From Dialister sp. CAG:486 (GTDB lineage: Bacteria > Bacillota > Negativicutes > Veillonellales > Dialisteraceae): 30,591 nucleotides of DNA. A program made the translations under genes and the position numbers. Below, piece after piece: positions 29,375 through 30,591 of this stretch; positions within the stretch are counted from its first letter, which is position 1; each line of letters opens with the position of its first letter. The DNA lies in NCBI GenBank assembly GCA_000434475.1, contig FR879520.1:25990-56580 (forward strand), given 5' to 3'. The notes beneath the pieces were generated by a model. That model saw only the letters and a list, made by a program, of their open reading frames with translations, did no database searches and had not been told where the DNA came from.

Positions 29375-30277
29375 TCAGCATGTATGGCATTCGTCATAGA
29401 GCCCTTCTTTTTTCAAGAGCTCGATGACCGTCTCACCGATATGCGCTACCGTTTCTGCGACAGGGATCCCCACCGCATTCAGCGCAGCGATCTTTTCTAC
29501 CGCAGTCCCCTTGCCGCCGGAAATGATGGCGCCGGCATGACCCATGCGCTTTCCTGGAGGTGCCATGCGGCCGGCGATGAAGGCAGCGACAGGCTTCTTC
29601 ATATTGTCATGGATCCATTTCGCAGCCTGTTCCTCCGCAGTACCACCGATCTCGCCGATCATGAGGACCGCCTTGGTATCCGGGTCGTCATTGAAAAGCT
29701 TCAGTGCATCGATGAAGTCCGTGCCTTTGATCGGGTCGCCGCCGATGCCGATCGCACTCGTCTGTCCGATGCCTGCATGGGTCAGCTGGAAGGTCGCTTC
29801 GTAAGTCAGCGTGCCGGAGCGGGAAACCACGCCCACGTGGCCTTTTTTATAGATCTGTCCGGGGATGATGCCGATATTCGCTTCATCGACAGAGATGAGA
29901 CCCGGGCAGTTCGGTCCGATGAGGCGGGTCTTCTTGCCCACCATGTAGCGGTGTACCTTGACCATATCTTCGACCGGGATGTGTTCCGTGATGCAGACGA
30001 CGAGCTCCAAGCCCGCTTCGACGGCTTCAAGGATGGCATCGGCTGCAAAGGCAGCCGGTACGAAAATGACCGAGGTAGTGGCTTTGGTGACAGCGACGGC
30101 ATCTCTCACGGTATTGAAGACCGGTACGCCGCAGCAGACTTCACCGGCTCTTCCCGGTGCCGTGCCGCCTACGATATTTGTGCCATACTTCTGCATCTGT
30201 TCGGTATGGAAACGGGCTGCCTTGCCCGTGATGCCCTGCACAATGACTTTGGTATCTTTATGAATTAAAACGCTCAT
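29375..30277 (-). CDS. sucD: Succinate-CoA ligase alpha subunit
   Basis: A 300-residue subunit that, with SucC, interconverts succinyl-CoA and succinate with ATP or GTP formation. [20 protein letters not shown] and [17 protein letters not shown] form the CoA-binding Rossmann start; [20 protein letters not shown] and [19 protein letters not shown] follow, and [20 protein letters not shown] carries the phosphorylated His. The length matches the family (about 290-300). GGAGG precedes ATG 30277. sucC normally lies directly upstream, but here the 300 bases upstream to the window edge hold repeat copy 5 instead, so sucC is either beyond it or elsewhere. Confidence 0.97.
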   Translation of the reverse strand: MSVLIHKDTKVIVQGITGKAARFHTEQMQKYGTNIVGGTAPGRAGEVCCGVPVFNTVRDAVAVTKATTSVIFVPAAFAADAILEAVEAGLELVVCITEHIPVEDMVKVHRYMVGKKTRLIGPNCPGLISVDEANIGIIPGQIYKKGHVGVVSRSGTLTYEATFQLTHAGIGQTSAIGIGGDPIKGTDFIDALKLFNDDPDTKAVLMIGEIGGTAEEQAAKWIHDNMKKPVAAFIAGRMAPPGKRMGHAGAIISGGKGTAVEKIAALNAVGIPVAETVAHIGETVIELLKKEGLYDECHTC

Positions 30278-30359
30278 GGGTACATCCTCCTGAGGTTAAA
30301 TGAGAGGTTAAATGATAAGTATTTGTTCGTAGTCAAACATAGCAGACCGAACCGTATTA

Positions 30360-30591
30360 CAAGGGTTAGCCCATGGGGCGTGCTGCCCCTTGATTGCGTG
30401 CGAAAGCCTCGCTTGAATGAAAAATTAGAAATGAGAAATGTGAAATGGTGGTGCGGCGCATAAAAATACAGAAGCGCCGCGGAGGTTTGAAACTAGCGGT
30501 TTTCTCGTATCGCAAACCTAATCCCTAGCTACCAGTCACAAGACACTAGTCACTGGCTACTCACCCCTTCTTTCAAACTTGTATTGCGACG
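30360..30591 (+). repeat. Modular intergenic repeat, copy 5 (runs to the window edge)
   Basis: It has GGGTTAGCCCATGGGGCGTG, CCCCTTGATTGCGTGCGAAAG, heptads of AGAAATG type, GGTGGTGCGGCGCA, the hairpin GCGGCGC/GCGCCGC (30453-30480), a GCGGTTTTCTCGTATCGCAA segment and a CTAG array. The similarity to copy 2b continues past the array to a TTTCAAAC tail. It fills most of the gap upstream of sucD. Confidence 0.88.

Overview
The window joins most of a tailed-phage prophage (bases 1 to about 18,830; its late end lies off the left edge) to a stretch of host chromosome (about 18,850 to 30,591). The host looks like a diderm Firmicute of the class Negativicutes (Veillonellaceae/Selenomonadales type): smc, a GerW/YtfJ-like gene paired with a DUF2953 gene, a WYL regulator, sucD, strong GGAGG ribosome sites and moderate-to-high GC. 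The genus cannot be fixed from sequence alone.

Prophage layout. Integrase (17634-18734) and a CI-like repressor (17042-17572) read rightward. A divergent promoter pair at 16928-17018 drives the repressor and a long leftward early operon. In order, the early operon holds an amidoligase broken by an in-frame TGA, a gamma-glutamylcyclotransferase-like protein, several small unknown genes, a LysM-like membrane protein, YqaJ exonuclease, RecT, a DUF4406 protein, a replisome organiser with in-gene 12-nt repeats, a DnaC-like loader, SSB, a PD-(D/E)xK nuclease and a late-regulator-like protein. A terminator and a 28-bp inverted repeat (6123-6150) separate this from the late genes: ParB-methyltransferase, small and large terminase, portal, a zinc-ribbon protein and a partial structural gene.

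The most interesting prophage points are: (1) the portal carries a C-terminal domain that looks like a BECR-fold RNase toxin, and its end overlaps a small CPCC-type zinc-ribbon gene that could be its immunity or partner protein; (2) a moron-like cassette at 14470-15296, on the opposite strand to its neighbours, encodes a membrane-anchored orphan MuF-domain protein with its own promoter and terminator; (3) the moron's divergent promoter region appears to be a second copy of the repressor/early switch, with the same 85-bp spacing between the two -10 boxes.

Chromosomal part. smc (leftward), a MATE transporter, a membrane-anchored unknown protein, the WYL-DUF2953-GerW operon, a PAP2 phosphatase, a small membrane protein and sucD. 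Nearly every larger intergenic gap here holds a copy of a modular repeat of about 150-420 bp: a conserved block beginning GGGTTAGCCC, a variable 7- or 9-nt tandem block, a GCGGCGC hairpin (sometimes with a nested insert), and a CTAG-rich heptanucleotide array. The arrays supply the stop codons of smc and gerW, and one is interrupted by a 159-bp MITE-like element flanked by CTAG on both sides. I see no copy in the prophage part.
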